Shown: positions 36,322-45,857 of the stretch, in pieces
How the letters are laid out: each line of letters opens with the position of its first letter
Position numbering within the stretch: position 1 is the first letter of the stretch
NCBI GenBank assembly: GCA_900119535.1
Contig: FPJT01000005.1
Coordinates: 1 to 64,000, forward strand
Source: Ruminococcus sp. XPD3002
Lineage (GTDB): Bacteria; Bacillota; Clostridia; Oscillospirales; Ruminococcaceae
DNA: 64,000 nucleotides
Direction of reading: 5' to 3'
Program-made: the position numbers and the translations under genes
Notes under the pieces: generated by a model
The model's input: the letters and a program-made list of their open reading frames with translations, nothing else
Database searches by the model: none
What the model was told of the DNA's origin: nothing

Positions 36322-39001
36322 ATTCTCCTAAATAATTTTCAACAAGTTTAATATACTCAGGCGCAGCTTTTGATAGTACGTTCTTCTGATTATGAATTGC
36401 CTCTAAAAGCAATTCTTCTTTTCCAGTAATATAGGCACAAGGAAGTAGAACATAGACAAGATCAGTTCCTTCACTTATTTCGTATATTGAAGCAGCCTGA
36501 GATATAACTGAGCACATCTTTTTTACAGCCAATGATGATATTCTCATTTTTGATAGTAGTTGACTGTTAATTCTATTGCTTCCATTTTTGCCCAAAGTAG
36601 GCATATAATCTTTGGAAGGTATAGAACCAACAAATGCGTTTGTCGGCTCTGAATCAACAAATAATTCCGTAAAAATAGGAAGTACATAGTTCAGCAAGCC
36701 TTTAGGTTCAATTGATAAATCCTCTATAAATGGCGTAACAAGAATAAAGAACTTATCTTGCATATTAATTAGCTCCATAATTGAGTATACCCACTCGCTG
36801 CTAAATGGATTTTCAATGATGATTACTTTATCATCACTGTCCATAACCTCTGTTAGTGCATTTCTTTCGTAGCTATTGGAACAGTTAAGAACACCAGCAA
36901 GTCTAGCGTTTATTGCTGCTGAGAAAGCATTGGCAATGCTTTTACCGCATGGACCGGCTAACAGTACAGGAGTATGTGTTAAATATGCTGAGTACAGATA
37001 TGCTGCAAGACTATCTCTGAATTTGCTTGATACGCCAGCATTCTGCAATTCTTCTGAAATAAGAGCATGCAAAGAATTCATATCATCATATTCTTCAATA
37101 CCTTCTGAACCGAGATGGCTGCCAGAAGAATAATATGATTTAGGAAGGATAGAAGCCTTAGAATTAATAGGCGCAACAAATGCCATCTGACTTATAAATT
37201 CAGCCGCATTTTTCCTAGCATCATCTATTTTTTTCTTTATCTGTTCTTCAACATCTGATGCAAGCTTTTTGTTATCGGCAATTTCATCGGAAATAGTTCT
37301 AAGCTCAGATGAGAGCTGATCATGTTCCTTTTTTACACTATCATATTCATTCTTTTTATCAGAGATATCCTTTTCAAGCGTCAATAACTTTTCATTTGCA
37401 GCGGCTATTCTCTCTTCGTTTTCAGCTTCCCAATCATGATAGATCAGTTCTTTGCACTTTTCGATTAATTCGGGATGTTTAGGAATTATATTGGCAATGA
37501 TGTCATTTTCTACATTATCATTATTTATGTATGTCTCTGCATTTTCGATAAGTAAAGTAACATACTGTTTAGCTTCAGATTCTGAACATTTGCATGCATC
37601 GCATATTTCCTTATATAAATCATCCTGAGGAAGTTCCGTAATATAATCTCTGCATATCTTCCAAGTGTTCTTAGAAACGCCCTTCTGCTTTATTACATTC
37701 CATGATGCACGTTTTAGCACTATATCTGTTACTATTTTTATAGGATCATAAAGCTTTATGGTTTTAGGAATTCCCTTGAGTTTAAGATATTTATAAAACA
37801 TCTTTCCATCTAATTCAATGGTATCATCTTCATTAAATGAGTATTCATCGATAGAATAGCATTCATTCTTTAGCTTCAATATACCATTTTCAATGACGCT
37901 ATTCTTCGTTGAACATAATACTCCCTTGTATCCATTCTCGCTATTTTTCATTGCGAACAAAAAATTTGTTGAAGATGCTGCTATCTTGATACCATTCTTT
38001 ATACTATTAATGATATCGACAGTATTATGTATTCCCTGTATTTCGATAATTTGAATTGCTAATATATCGTAACTGAAAGAAGTTACAATATAATCTGTCG
38101 AAGGATCATTCCAGTTTTCCGTAGCATTCCAAGCCCAAATACCTATTGTTCCTGAAGATACAGGTCCATTTTTGTGATAAAGCTTATTACGATTTCCAAA
38201 TAATCTCGGCTTAAACTCGTCACATTCAAAAGGTATAATTCTGTTCTTTTCAATATCAGCCAAGCGTTTCAACCATACTTTTCCATTGTAATCGGTAAAT
38301 ACTTCACATAATGAATGATATGTATACCCATCATCTATATCTTCTTCCGGTATTTGTTCAGCGGCTTTTAACGTGTTTAGTTCTGATTGAAGAGAAAGAA
38401 TAGCGGTGTTTGCTTCATCAAGCTGTTTACTTATATCAGTAACTTTTTGATCAGTTTCCTTTTGAAGATGTTTCATTCTCTCATTGCCCGATTCAATCAA
38501 TGTCTCTTTTTCTTCCAGCTGCTTTGTGAGTTTTTCAATCTGATCTGATAAATCGTTATCATCTTTTTCACTTGAAAGGTCTTTTACCAGTTTAGGTGAT
38601 TTTACAATTAACGAAACTAGCTTTAAATAATCATCATTAATCGTTTTCTCTTTCAATTTATAATATATAGGTACATTATCTTTGAAAAGGCTTTCAGCTA
38701 AAACTATAATAATCGCCTTATTCTTGTCTGTTATATCTTTTTCTTTTTTTGAAACTCTTTCATCAATTTGACGAACAATATCTTCGGTATTACTCTGGAA
38801 AAATCCATAGATAAAATCTTCCGAAAGATTATTATGAACAAGAGTTCTTATCTGATCGGCTGATAATGACTTTGCTCTAAGAGGTGTTATCCTTTGAAGG
38901 CCGCGAGGATTCTTCTGAAATTGTTTCCGAATGTTTTCAATTCCAATTGTATTAATCAAAAAATCGATTTCATCTTTGTTTAATTTAATAATTGAAAGCA
39001 T
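36311..39001 (-). CDS. Coiled-coil protein with degenerate P-loop, DruC-position
   Basis: 896 residues. Residues about 145-215 and 520-595 are long coiled coils (repeated E/K/L heptads). The part from about 630 to 800 looks like an AAA-type ATPase with a degenerate Walker A (LLAGPCGKSIA, lacking the usual GxxxxGK spacing) and a following strand KVIIIENPF in the Walker B place. The protein is therefore likely structural, or nucleotide-binding without strong hydrolysis. It starts one base before the stop of the 524-codon gene upstream and overlaps the next gene by 11 bases. In Druantia type I a protein of unknown function holds this place; the length here is greater than I remember for DruC. 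Confidence 0.6.
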   Translation of the reverse strand: MLSIIKLNKDEIDFLINTIGIENIRKQFQKNPRGLQRITPLRAKSLSADQIRTLVHNNLSEDFIYGFFQSNTEDIVRQIDERVSKKEKDITDKNKAIIIVLAESLFKDNVPIYYKLKEKTINDDYLKLVSLIVKSPKLVKDLSSEKDDNDLSDQIEKLTKQLEEKETLIESGNERMKHLQKETDQKVTDISKQLDEANTAILSLQSELNTLKAAEQIPEEDIDDGYTYHSLCEVFTDYNGKVWLKRLADIEKNRIIPFECDEFKPRLFGNRNKLYHKNGPVSSGTIGIWAWNATENWNDPSTDYIVTSFSYDILAIQIIEIQGIHNTVDIINSIKNGIKIAASSTNFLFAMKNSENGYKGVLCSTKNSVIENGILKLKNECYSIDEYSFNEDDTIELDGKMFYKYLKLKGIPKTIKLYDPIKIVTDIVLKRASWNVIKQKGVSKNTWKICRDYITELPQDDLYKEICDACKCSESEAKQYVTLLIENAETYINNDNVENDIIANIIPKHPELIEKCKELIYHDWEAENEERIAAANEKLLTLEKDISDKKNEYDSVKKEHDQLSSELRTISDEIADNKKLASDVEEQIKKKIDDARKNAAEFISQMAFVAPINSKASILPKSYYSSGSHLGSEGIEEYDDMNSLHALISEELQNAGVSSKFRDSLAAYLYSAYLTHTPVLLAGPCGKSIANAFSAAINARLAGVLNCSNSYERNALTEVMDSDDKVIIIENPFSSEWVYSIMELINMQDKFFILVTPFIEDLSIEPKGLLNYVLPIFTELFVDSEPTNAFVGSIPSKDYMPTLGKNGSNRINSQLLSKMRISSLAVKKMCSVISQAASIYEISEGTDLVYVLLPCAYITGKEELLLEAIHNQKNVLSKAAPEYIKLVENYLGEYDE

Positions 39002-39002
39002 A

Positions 39003-40502
39003 TCATTTCCCCCTTATAAGCTTATATGCCCTTTCAGAAATACAGCCGTTTCTAATCTGTGAATATATCCATTTTTGTACAAGAGGATATCCATTATATT
39101 TCTTCACTACAACTCCAAATAAATGTGAAATCGGAATCATTTTACCACCAGCGCTTTGTAACTGCTGCAATAATTCTTCTTCATTATCAGAAACAAGTTT
39201 CTTCTGTCTCACATATGAAACCGCCCAAACACATTCAAGACCTTGATAAATATTTATAGTTATACCGAATTGGATCCGGTCTATTTCCGAAATAACATTT
39301 GCATTTATTCTGCGTTTTTCTATTATCCAGCCATCTTTTACTATTTCAATATAGCCATCAAATTGAGGCGTAATTTGCAAGATGCCCTTCTCAGGAAGTC
39401 TGTTATTCTCGCCAGCAATCACTTCAATGCCTTTTATATCAGTTATTCTGACGATTGAAGGTTCAATACATGTATCAAGATTATCTTTCCACAAGTATGT
39501 ATAGCGCAGCACTTTTGTTCTTCCAGCAGATAATAATTGTTGCCTTGCATTGCATTCTACAGTAACAGCCACCCCATTATCATTGTCACAATATTTACAG
39601 CAGAGGATATTTCCAGTTGGGTATATCTTCGGTATTATAGAATCTCCTTGAATATATAAATTGATCTTGTCTGCTTTATGTTTAATAACATATGGAGAGA
39701 GAATATATTCAGGCCATAAAAAAGTCAATGAAGCCTGCTTCTCAGTTAACAAATAACCGTAATTAAAAAAGAAATCAGCATTGGATCTATTAAACACTTT
39801 TGCTCTAATCTTATAGATATACCAACCGTTCATAATGCATATTTGATTAGCTATAATACCTGACGACACATAGAGCTTTTTTGTTGTAAGAAAATAATAG
39901 TCATGGTTTACTACAACATCCGCATCATCAGGTAACTTCTTCCTTGTATAATAATCAAATAACGCACCGATCTTTTTTATACCATCAACAATAGGTGGCA
40001 AGGAAAGAGAACTCTCCAAAACAGCTATAGTGTATTTTTCGGCAGGAACAGATCCTAATTGTAAATATGTCAGAGTATCATAACTCAATCGAGAAATATC
40101 ATATTTGAATTCACTAGTTGAAAGATTGCCATTTTTAATAATGATACTACCTCTGTTATTCTTGATATCAGGTGGAAGAATGAATCCTATTTCCAGGGTA
40201 TATGACTGACTATTATAGATTTTTATTCTCATCGGCGGAATAAAAGTATGCAATTCAAAATTTTGTATAGGAGAAGATAAGGCGCGATCATCGCATTCTT
40301 TATCTATATCGCCACGACTGTGCTTAAAACAGCGGGCATAGATTCCTGGAGCAGTGAGCGTAACATATTTTTTACAGAGTCTGCACATAAAAATTCCGCT
40401 ATTTGCCGAGACTTTATCATCAGGAAATATCCTTATAGCTTCATCTCTGGTTACACTTTTCCAGCCTTTGTCAGTCCACATCACAACATTTGTTAATGCC
40501 AT
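39003..40502 (-). CDS. Zinc-ribbon protein, first gene of helicase operon, DruB-position
   Basis: A 499-residue protein from ATG 40502 (GGTGGTG upstream). Near residues 35-65 it has CRLC, then CFKHSRGDIDKECDD, a CxxC...C-x-x-H-S-R-G zinc-ribbon like that of CoiA-type nucleases and DruB-like proteins. The remainder is beta-rich without a motif I know, except a second Cys pair (CCKYC near 300). It opens the operon that leads to the giant helicase; no DruA (DUF4338) gene is found upstream. Possible role: DNA-end or ssDNA recognition. Confidence 0.6.
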   Translation of the reverse strand: MALTNVVMWTDKGWKSVTRDEAIRIFPDDKVSANSGIFMCRLCKKYVTLTAPGIYARCFKHSRGDIDKECDDRALSSPIQNFELHTFIPPMRIKIYNSQSYTLEIGFILPPDIKNNRGSIIIKNGNLSTSEFKYDISRLSYDTLTYLQLGSVPAEKYTIAVLESSLSLPPIVDGIKKIGALFDYYTRKKLPDDADVVVNHDYYFLTTKKLYVSSGIIANQICIMNGWYIYKIRAKVFNRSNADFFFNYGYLLTEKQASLTFLWPEYILSPYVIKHKADKINLYIQGDSIIPKIYPTGNILCCKYCDNDNGVAVTVECNARQQLLSAGRTKVLRYTYLWKDNLDTCIEPSIVRITDIKGIEVIAGENNRLPEKGILQITPQFDGYIEIVKDGWIIEKRRINANVISEIDRIQFGITINIYQGLECVWAVSYVRQKKLVSDNEEELLQQLQSAGGKMIPISHLFGVVVKKYNGYPLVQKWIYSQIRNGCISERAYKLIRGK

Positions 40503-40688
40503 ATTTTCACCACCATTGTTTATGGAATATAAACAATTATCTTTAAATATTATACCACAATTATGGACAAATGTCAATACAAATTACTCCTGATAACTTC
40601 AAATAATTGTAAATGAATTATTAATATTAATAAGATAATTTGTTTTTATTACTGATTAACCATCATTATGAAAGATCGAATTTCAGTT

Positions 40689-41168
40689 TCAGAAAATAAT
40701 GAGCAATTTGTTAATCACTATACCTTGATTTTTCGCATACGAAACTGAATAACACTCTTGTTCAGTACCAACCACAAGCAATAGATCTGATTCATCGATC
40801 ATATGCTTGTCTGCAAGCTCATAGCAGTCATCAGTGTAATGATGTGAAATGATCTCAACATTATCCGATTCGGCGTGAAGTCTGAAAAAGCGATTACGAT
40901 GCTCTTCTACCCAGTCCGTAGATTGTTCCTCATATGGCATAGCGATGTTCAGCTCAATACCGTTGTACATTGCCAATGCTGTTATTATCTCTCCGCACCA
41001 CAGCGGAACTCCATACTCACAGTTTATCCAGAACCTGTCATATCCCTTGCAGTAAAGCTCGCATATTTTCTCGAGGAGCTTTGCTTTTATCTCGGGATAT
41101 GGAGGTTCATTTTCATTTTTACAGACAAGCTTCAATTCCTCACCAGTTGATATGATCGTACAAGTCAT
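40689..41168 (-). CDS. SLOG-family (DUF1273/YpsA-like) protein
   Basis: 159 residues from ATG 41168, which has AAAGAGTG upstream; earlier starts would run through the operator region. The layout matches DUF1273/SLOG: a Rossmann-like core with WINCEYGVPLWCGEIITALA, NIAMPYEEQSTDWVEEHRNR, a middle IISHHYTDDCYELADKHMID and DESDLLLVVG. SLOG proteins bind nucleotide-type ligands and often act as sensors in conflict systems. The C-terminus (YAKNQGIVINKLLIIF) is a little short. It is divergently arranged with an XRE repressor and shares an inverted-repeat operator, so the two form one regulated unit. Confidence 0.75.
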   Translation of the reverse strand: MTCTIISTGEELKLVCKNENEPPYPEIKAKLLEKICELYCKGYDRFWINCEYGVPLWCGEIITALAMYNGIELNIAMPYEEQSTDWVEEHRNRFFRLHAESDNVEIISHHYTDDCYELADKHMIDESDLLLVVGTEQECYSVSYAKNQGIVINKLLIIF

Positions 41169-41225
41169 AAAAATCACTCTTTCATTATATTTTGGAATAT
41201 ATCGTATATTATAACATATCTCGAC

Positions 41226-41303
41226 CAAATTTGCGATATATCCCATACATTTGATTTCAATGTTTGGTAATATTAGATATACGATATATCGCAAATTTTG
41301 GAG
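41226..41303. promoter_or_regulatory. Paired operators between SLOG and XRE genes
   Basis: CCAAATTTGCGATATATC (41226-41243) and GATATATCGCAAATTTTGG (41285-41303) are near-perfect inverted copies 41 bases apart, with a further ATATCGTATAT-like half site between. They flank both promoters, consistent with cooperative or looping repression by the XRE protein. Confidence 0.75.
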
Positions 41304-41312
41304 TGATTTGTT

Positions 41313-41555
41313 ATGAATGCTAAAGAAGCTGTTGCTAAAAGAATAATAGAACTGTGTGAAGAACGTGGTATCGCAATAAACGCACTTGCAAACATTTCAG
41401 GTGTTTCGCCTTCAACCATATATAGTATGCTCAATAAAAAAAGCCAGAATCCTGGCGTAGTATCCATAAAGAAAATCTGCGATGGACTTGATATTTCCCT
41501 AAGGTACTTCTTTGATTCTGACTTATTTGATGATCTCGAACAAGAAATAAAGTAA
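41313..41555 (+). CDS. XRE-family repressor
   Basis: An 80-residue protein, nearly all helix-turn-helix: RIIELCEERGIAINALANIS, GVSPSTIYSMLNKKSQN, SIKKICDGLDISLRYFF. ATG 41313 follows GGAGTG. It lies next to palindromic operators and the divergent SLOG gene, so it most likely represses both. It ends before a strong hairpin at 41614-41638. Confidence 0.88.
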   Translation: MNAKEAVAKRIIELCEERGIAINALANISGVSPSTIYSMLNKKSQNPGVVSIKKICDGLDISLRYFFDSDLFDDLEQEIK

Positions 41556-41613
41556 TGCATCCTGTAATCGAAGCTAATTGATGATCATAAGAAGTATTAA
41601 ACTATATAAACAA

Positions 41614-41638
41614 AGTGCCGCCTCAAAAAGGCGGCACT
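41614..41638. terminator. Bidirectional terminator hairpin (GTGCCGCC type)
   Basis: AGTGCCGCC / GGCGGCACT arms with a TCAAAAA loop, between converging genes. The same arm sequence recurs at 44329-44350 and 45796-45815. Confidence 0.75.
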
Positions 41639-41650
41639 GTTCATTTCAGA

Positions 41651-42961
41651 TCAAACTCTTATTTTCTCTTTTTTAAGAAAATGACGATACGCAAGATAAG
41701 ATACCACTGTATCAAAGGCATTTCCACAGCCGAACATCAGGGCAATGCCAATGAGCGTAGGCTTCCATGCTCCGCAGAGGTAAAGTATGAAGAAAGCTCC
41801 ATAATAAACGCTGTTTGTCACTACAGACTCAAAAAGCATATAGTTTGTCTTTCCTCTGCCGTAGAAGGTCGCATCGAAAACGTTCTGGAATGCGTACATA
41901 ACATAGAAAGCGAACAATACCATTACAAGCCTGAACAGTTTATCTACGTCGCTGTATCCGAGAATATGCTGCATAAAAGGCTTATACAGCGGAATTGTAA
42001 TCTCCCACATCAGGCATGTCACAGCCGTTATCGTAAAATAGCCGAGGGTATTATTCTTTACAGCATTCTTATCCTTAGCCGTATCCTGTTTTATGAGTTC
42101 TCCAAGCTGAGTTACAGGTAGCAGCATCCAGCCCCAGATAAAGTTATTTGCTACCCAGTATGTACCTTGTTCTCCGACCATGTTGACCATACGTGAGACC
42201 ATAAGCATATACGCGATATTCCTGACAAAGGATTCAAGTCCTGAGATACCGCCTATTCTGAAGAAATCCTTCATCCACGCAAAGGACAGCTTTTCCTTCT
42301 CGAACAACGGATAACCGCATCTGCATATGAGAAATGCCGAAATCAGGAACAGTATCAGGTTGGATATGATATTGGATATTCCTATGCCATTGACTCCGCA
42401 ATTCAGCGATACAGGTAGTGTTGAGACAAGTAATGTATCAAGGAGCAGGCTGAGAATCAACTTAGCAGCGGTTATTGCGTAAACCAGCCTATCCTTTCCT
42501 ATGGTAATAATAGCTACGCATATGAAGCTATGCAGTATGCCAAAGATATTTGCAACACACTCTATCCTGATATAGCTTGCGGACTCCGATAATATATCAG
42601 GTGATACCGCCATGAATCTCAGCAGCGGATTGACAAATATCATCACAAGAACGGAGCAAACCGTATATATTTCAAGCGATACAAGCAGTCCGCTTCGTAT
42701 CCTGTTGGAGTACTCCTTTTTATCCGAAACAGCCTGCCCCATAAAAAAGTACAGCGGCAGGACTATTGCCTCGTTTATGACCTCATATAGCAGGTTTACC
42801 CACGAAAGCTGTCCTGCTATTGAGTAGGACCAATCTCCGGGAAGCTGTCCGAGGAAAAAGGTTCGCAGCGTTGTGTACAGCGTCGGGCAAAGTCCCATGA
42901 CTAATAGCGCCAGAAACAATCTTCCGTTTATATTCTTAATTGATCTCTTTATTCTGTCCAT
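41651..42961 (-). CDS. MATE-family efflux transporter
   Basis: A 436-residue membrane protein with about twelve hydrophobic helices in two halves, typical of multidrug and toxin extrusion (MATE) exchangers, which use Na+ or H+ gradients. Recognisable parts are the N-terminal MGLCPTLYTTLRTFFLGQLP, the helix-7 region GGISGLESFVRNIAYMLMVS and ANNFIWGWMLLPVTQLGELI. The substrate cannot be inferred. It stands alone, converging with the XRE gene over a shared terminator. Length is normal for the family. Confidence 0.88.
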   Translation of the reverse strand: MDRIKRSIKNINGRLFLALLVMGLCPTLYTTLRTFFLGQLPGDWSYSIAGQLSWVNLLYEVINEAIVLPLYFFMGQAVSDKKEYSNRIRSGLLVSLEIYTVCSVLVMIFVNPLLRFMAVSPDILSESASYIRIECVANIFGILHSFICVAIITIGKDRLVYAITAAKLILSLLLDTLLVSTLPVSLNCGVNGIGISNIISNLILFLISAFLICRCGYPLFEKEKLSFAWMKDFFRIGGISGLESFVRNIAYMLMVSRMVNMVGEQGTYWVANNFIWGWMLLPVTQLGELIKQDTAKDKNAVKNNTLGYFTITAVTCLMWEITIPLYKPFMQHILGYSDVDKLFRLVMVLFAFYVMYAFQNVFDATFYGRGKTNYMLFESVVTNSVYYGAFFILYLCGAWKPTLIGIALMFGCGNAFDTVVSYLAYRHFLKKEKIRV

Positions 42962-43220
42962 TATTCAGTTCCCTTATGCAAAACTTTTTCTTCATTATAT
43001 CATGAGAATATGTATTTTTCAATCACTTATTTGCTCACAGTTGTTCAGATTAGAATTACTTCTCATGTCAATTACTGCATTAATTTAGAATCTATTCATG
43101 TAATAATCCGTGAATATTATAAAAATATCAGCAGATATATACATGAATAATTCTTGTACAAGCATTTATCCTCCATATGATGATTCATGTATTAGGTTCA
43201 TACTCCTTTAGAAAAAAGTA

Positions 43221-43249
43221 TTGACAATTAAAAATGATATTGCTACAAT
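43221..43249 (+). promoter_or_regulatory. Promoter of the serine hydrolase gene
   Basis: TTGACA (43221-43226), 17-base spacer, TACAAT (43244-43249): a perfect -35 and a good -10. Start near 43256; GGAGG at 43298-43302 precedes ATG 43309. Confidence 0.9.
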
Positions 43250-43308
43250 AAAGATACTGTATGAAACTTCGATCGAATATACAGACTCTATCAATACGGA
43301 GGTATATT

Positions 43309-44307
43309 ATGACAAAAGACGAACTTCATAGATATATTGAGGAAAGCAAGGGCAATGAGAGCAACATCTGCCAGATTTGCGCTTACAAAGACGGGCAGAT
43401 GGTATACAGTGACACATGGCATGATTACAAGAAAAACGACTGCGTACACATAATGTCCGCAACAAAAAGCGTTATGTCGCTGCTTATAGGTATTGCCATA
43501 GATAAGGGACAGATAGGCAGTGTTGACGATAAAGTTATTGATTATTTTCCTGATTATAAAGTCAAACGTGGCGAAAAGACCATATACGATGTTACTATCA
43601 AGCATCTGCTGACAATGAGAGCGCCTTATAAAGGCAAGGGCGATCCGTGGTCAAAGGTGTGTTCAAGTGATAACTGGACATACGCTTCTCTTGACTTTCT
43701 TGGCGGAAGGAACGAGCTGACAGACGAGTTCAACTATAAGACGGTGTGTCTGCATATTCTGACGGGAATATTATACAAGGCAACCAATATGAAGACTGTG
43801 GATTACGCAAACAAATATCTTTTTGAGCCGCTCGGTATCACGACGCACACAAACTATTATGCTGAAACAGCCGAAGAACATAAGCAGTTTACGATAGAGA
43901 AAACTCCTAAAGGAAACGTCTGGTTCAGCGATACCGACGGTCTTGGAACTCCGGGATATGGACTTTGTATGTCGGCGGAGGATATGGCTAAGATAGGTCT
44001 GCTATGCCTGAATAAAGGCGTTTACAACGGGAAGCGAATAATCTCAGCAAACTGGATTGAAGAAATGACACATCCCAGAGCTATTGAAAGCCAGAATTGG
44101 CAGGGCATGGAATATGGCTATCTGTGGTGGATATTGGACCGTGAAAAGAAAATATACGCAGCTCTCGGAAACAGCGGAAACGTAATTTATATCAATCCCG
44201 AAAAGAATATCGTTATTGCGGTAGCATCCTATTTCAAGTCTACTGTAATGGACAGAGCTGATTTCATAAGAAAATACATCGAACCATTTGTATGCGAGTT
44301 GACTTAA
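43309..44307 (+). CDS. Beta-lactamase-fold serine hydrolase
   Basis: A 332-residue protein of the class C beta-lactamase / penicillin-binding fold. The nucleophile motif S-x-x-K is in HIMSATKSVMSLLIG; a YxN-like site may be FNYKT, and the region ALGNSGNVIY corresponds to the KTG-like strand. There is no signal peptide, so the enzyme is cytoplasmic, more like an esterase or peptidase than a resistance enzyme. ATG 43309 was chosen for its GGAGG. Between MATE and Fic genes it seems independent cargo with its own promoter and terminator. Confidence 0.85.
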   Translation: MTKDELHRYIEESKGNESNICQICAYKDGQMVYSDTWHDYKKNDCVHIMSATKSVMSLLIGIAIDKGQIGSVDDKVIDYFPDYKVKRGEKTIYDVTIKHLLTMRAPYKGKGDPWSKVCSSDNWTYASLDFLGGRNELTDEFNYKTVCLHILTGILYKATNMKTVDYANKYLFEPLGITTHTNYYAETAEEHKQFTIEKTPKGNVWFSDTDGLGTPGYGLCMSAEDMAKIGLLCLNKGVYNGKRIISANWIEEMTHPRAIESQNWQGMEYGYLWWILDREKKIYAALGNSGNVIYINPEKNIVIAVASYFKSTVMDRADFIRKYIEPFVCELT

Positions 44308-44328
44308 GACAATAACTGTATAAACGAA

Positions 44329-44350
44329 GTGCCGCCATTAATGGCGGCAC
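44329..44350. terminator. Bidirectional terminator hairpin (GTGCCGCC type)
   Basis: GTGCCGCCAT / ATGGCGGCAC with a two-base loop, between the converging serine hydrolase and Fic genes. Confidence 0.75.
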
Positions 44351-44358
44351 AATCATTA

Positions 44359-45567
44359 TTACACATCAAAAAGTTTATCTGCTTCATCAAGATCAAGAAG
44401 ATAATACTTCCTGCCTTTCTGACGATTCTCAATGAGCAGAATTTCAGGAATAAGCCTTAATCTGCTCCGTAATGTATTCTCTGACAGTTTCAGTTCATTA
44501 AGAAGCTCCTCACGGGAGATACCGATATTTGAGAATAACGCTGCCTGTATCAGGAGTTCGTACAAATGAGCAATATCGTTCTTTTCAGCATTAGGTAAGC
44601 TACCGACACGTTGACAGTAGTATTCCCATTTATACTTCTTTTCTTCAAGAGTTTCCAGCAACTGCTGCAGCGATATCTCCAGTATATTCAGGAACATCTC
44701 CACAAACGGCGTAAGTTCAGCTTTGTTGTGTGCATCGTTGCATACTTCAAAAGCCTTATAGTATTTGGAGATGTTTTCTTTTACTGTATAAGACAGTCGG
44801 TATCCTATCAAGGGGTTAAGCTGACGCGATAACAGGTAGCTGCTGATAAATCGGCTCGTTCTTCCATTTCCATCGTAGAATGGATGTATATATCCGAACA
44901 GATAGTGGAATACAGCTATCCTGATGAAGATATCGATATCATCATCGTTCAACACTGCAAGGCTCTGGTTCATGGTATCGATTATCTTGTTTTCTGGTGA
45001 TAAACCTTTGTGAATAACTTTCTGAGTTGCCGATTGCACTTCAACGCCGGATTTACGGAACAATTCACCATCAGGCAGATTCTCAGGATCAGTAGCCTTT
45101 ATTTCTTCATAGAAGATATCATCATAGACCTTGCGTATATCCTGACAGGTCTTAAACGGCATTGTGTTATCATCTTCTATAGCTGCATATTTAGCCACCA
45201 GTCCAACGAAACGGTTACGTTTATCATGAGTTGACAGATCCTGAAGTATCTCACCAATCTCTTTCCGGGTACTGTGAACTCCCTCGATGTTGTTTGTGAG
45301 AAGTATTTCGTCTATAAGGCACTTGGAAGTGAACTGAGATATCGCAAGCTTAGGAAGCGTGTTCGCAACAGCGTCAACAGCCTTGTCCATACGCTCTATT
45401 GCGATTATTTGCTTATATATATCCGGAGTCTGACAGATAAAAGCGGCATTCTCTCCTATGTTTACAGACAGATGAATAGTATCAGCAGCGTTATACCTGC
45501 TTTCATATTCTGTCTTATACTCTTTTGTTCCCATATGGAACAAAGCTTTTAGCGTTTTCCTTGACAT
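44359..45567 (-). CDS. Fic-domain AMP-transferase
   Basis: A 402-residue protein. The Fic core HPFYDGNGRTSR (about residue 228) is complete, with the catalytic His and the GNGR phosphate-binding loop. Upstream, LTNNIEGVHSTRKEI matches the inhibitory-helix motif ([S/T]xxxEG-like), which sets the glutamate against ATP binding and keeps class II Fic enzymes off. The C-terminal 90 residues (SNIGISREELLNELKLSENT, LRSRLRLIPEILLI) form a winged-helix DNA-binding end. It attaches AMP to protein hydroxyls. It may be a self-regulated toxin-like or stress enzyme; no separate antitoxin is next to it. Confidence 0.9.
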   Translation of the reverse strand: MSRKTLKALFHMGTKEYKTEYESRYNAADTIHLSVNIGENAAFICQTPDIYKQIIAIERMDKAVDAVANTLPKLAISQFTSKCLIDEILLTNNIEGVHSTRKEIGEILQDLSTHDKRNRFVGLVAKYAAIEDDNTMPFKTCQDIRKVYDDIFYEEIKATDPENLPDGELFRKSGVEVQSATQKVIHKGLSPENKIIDTMNQSLAVLNDDDIDIFIRIAVFHYLFGYIHPFYDGNGRTSRFISSYLLSRQLNPLIGYRLSYTVKENISKYYKAFEVCNDAHNKAELTPFVEMFLNILEISLQQLLETLEEKKYKWEYYCQRVGSLPNAEKNDIAHLYELLIQAALFSNIGISREELLNELKLSENTLRSRLRLIPEILLIENRQKGRKYYLLDLDEADKLFDV

Positions 45568-45795
45568 ATATCCCAGCTCCTTATGACAGTTGTCGTTGTT
45601 ATTATCTGAAGCTCATAATCAATTATGCATTGAGTATTCATCTAAGTGTCACCCCAAGCCAAACTCAAAAACATACAAATTTTGATTTTTACATATCGAT
45701 TGTATCATATACAAACGTAAAAGTCAATATAGAACAGACATTTCCCACATAACAAGAGAAGTTTCAAGTTGAATAAAAGCACGCTAGAAACAGCA

Positions 45796-45815
45796 GTGCC
45801 GCCCGTAGGCGGCAC
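45796..45815. terminator. Hairpin (GTGCCGCC type)
   Basis: GTGCCGCC / GGCGGCAC with a CGTA loop. Third copy of the same arm sequence in 4.2 kb. Confidence 0.65.
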
Positions 45816-45857
45816 AAATACATATAATAACCATAAACCGTCTGTCGATGGCTTTCA

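Noticed and set aside
30077..40502. DISARM assignment of the helicase operon
   Set aside because: No DrmC-type phospholipase D gene or DNA methyltransferase is present, and the helicase is much longer than DrmA; Druantia-like order fits better.
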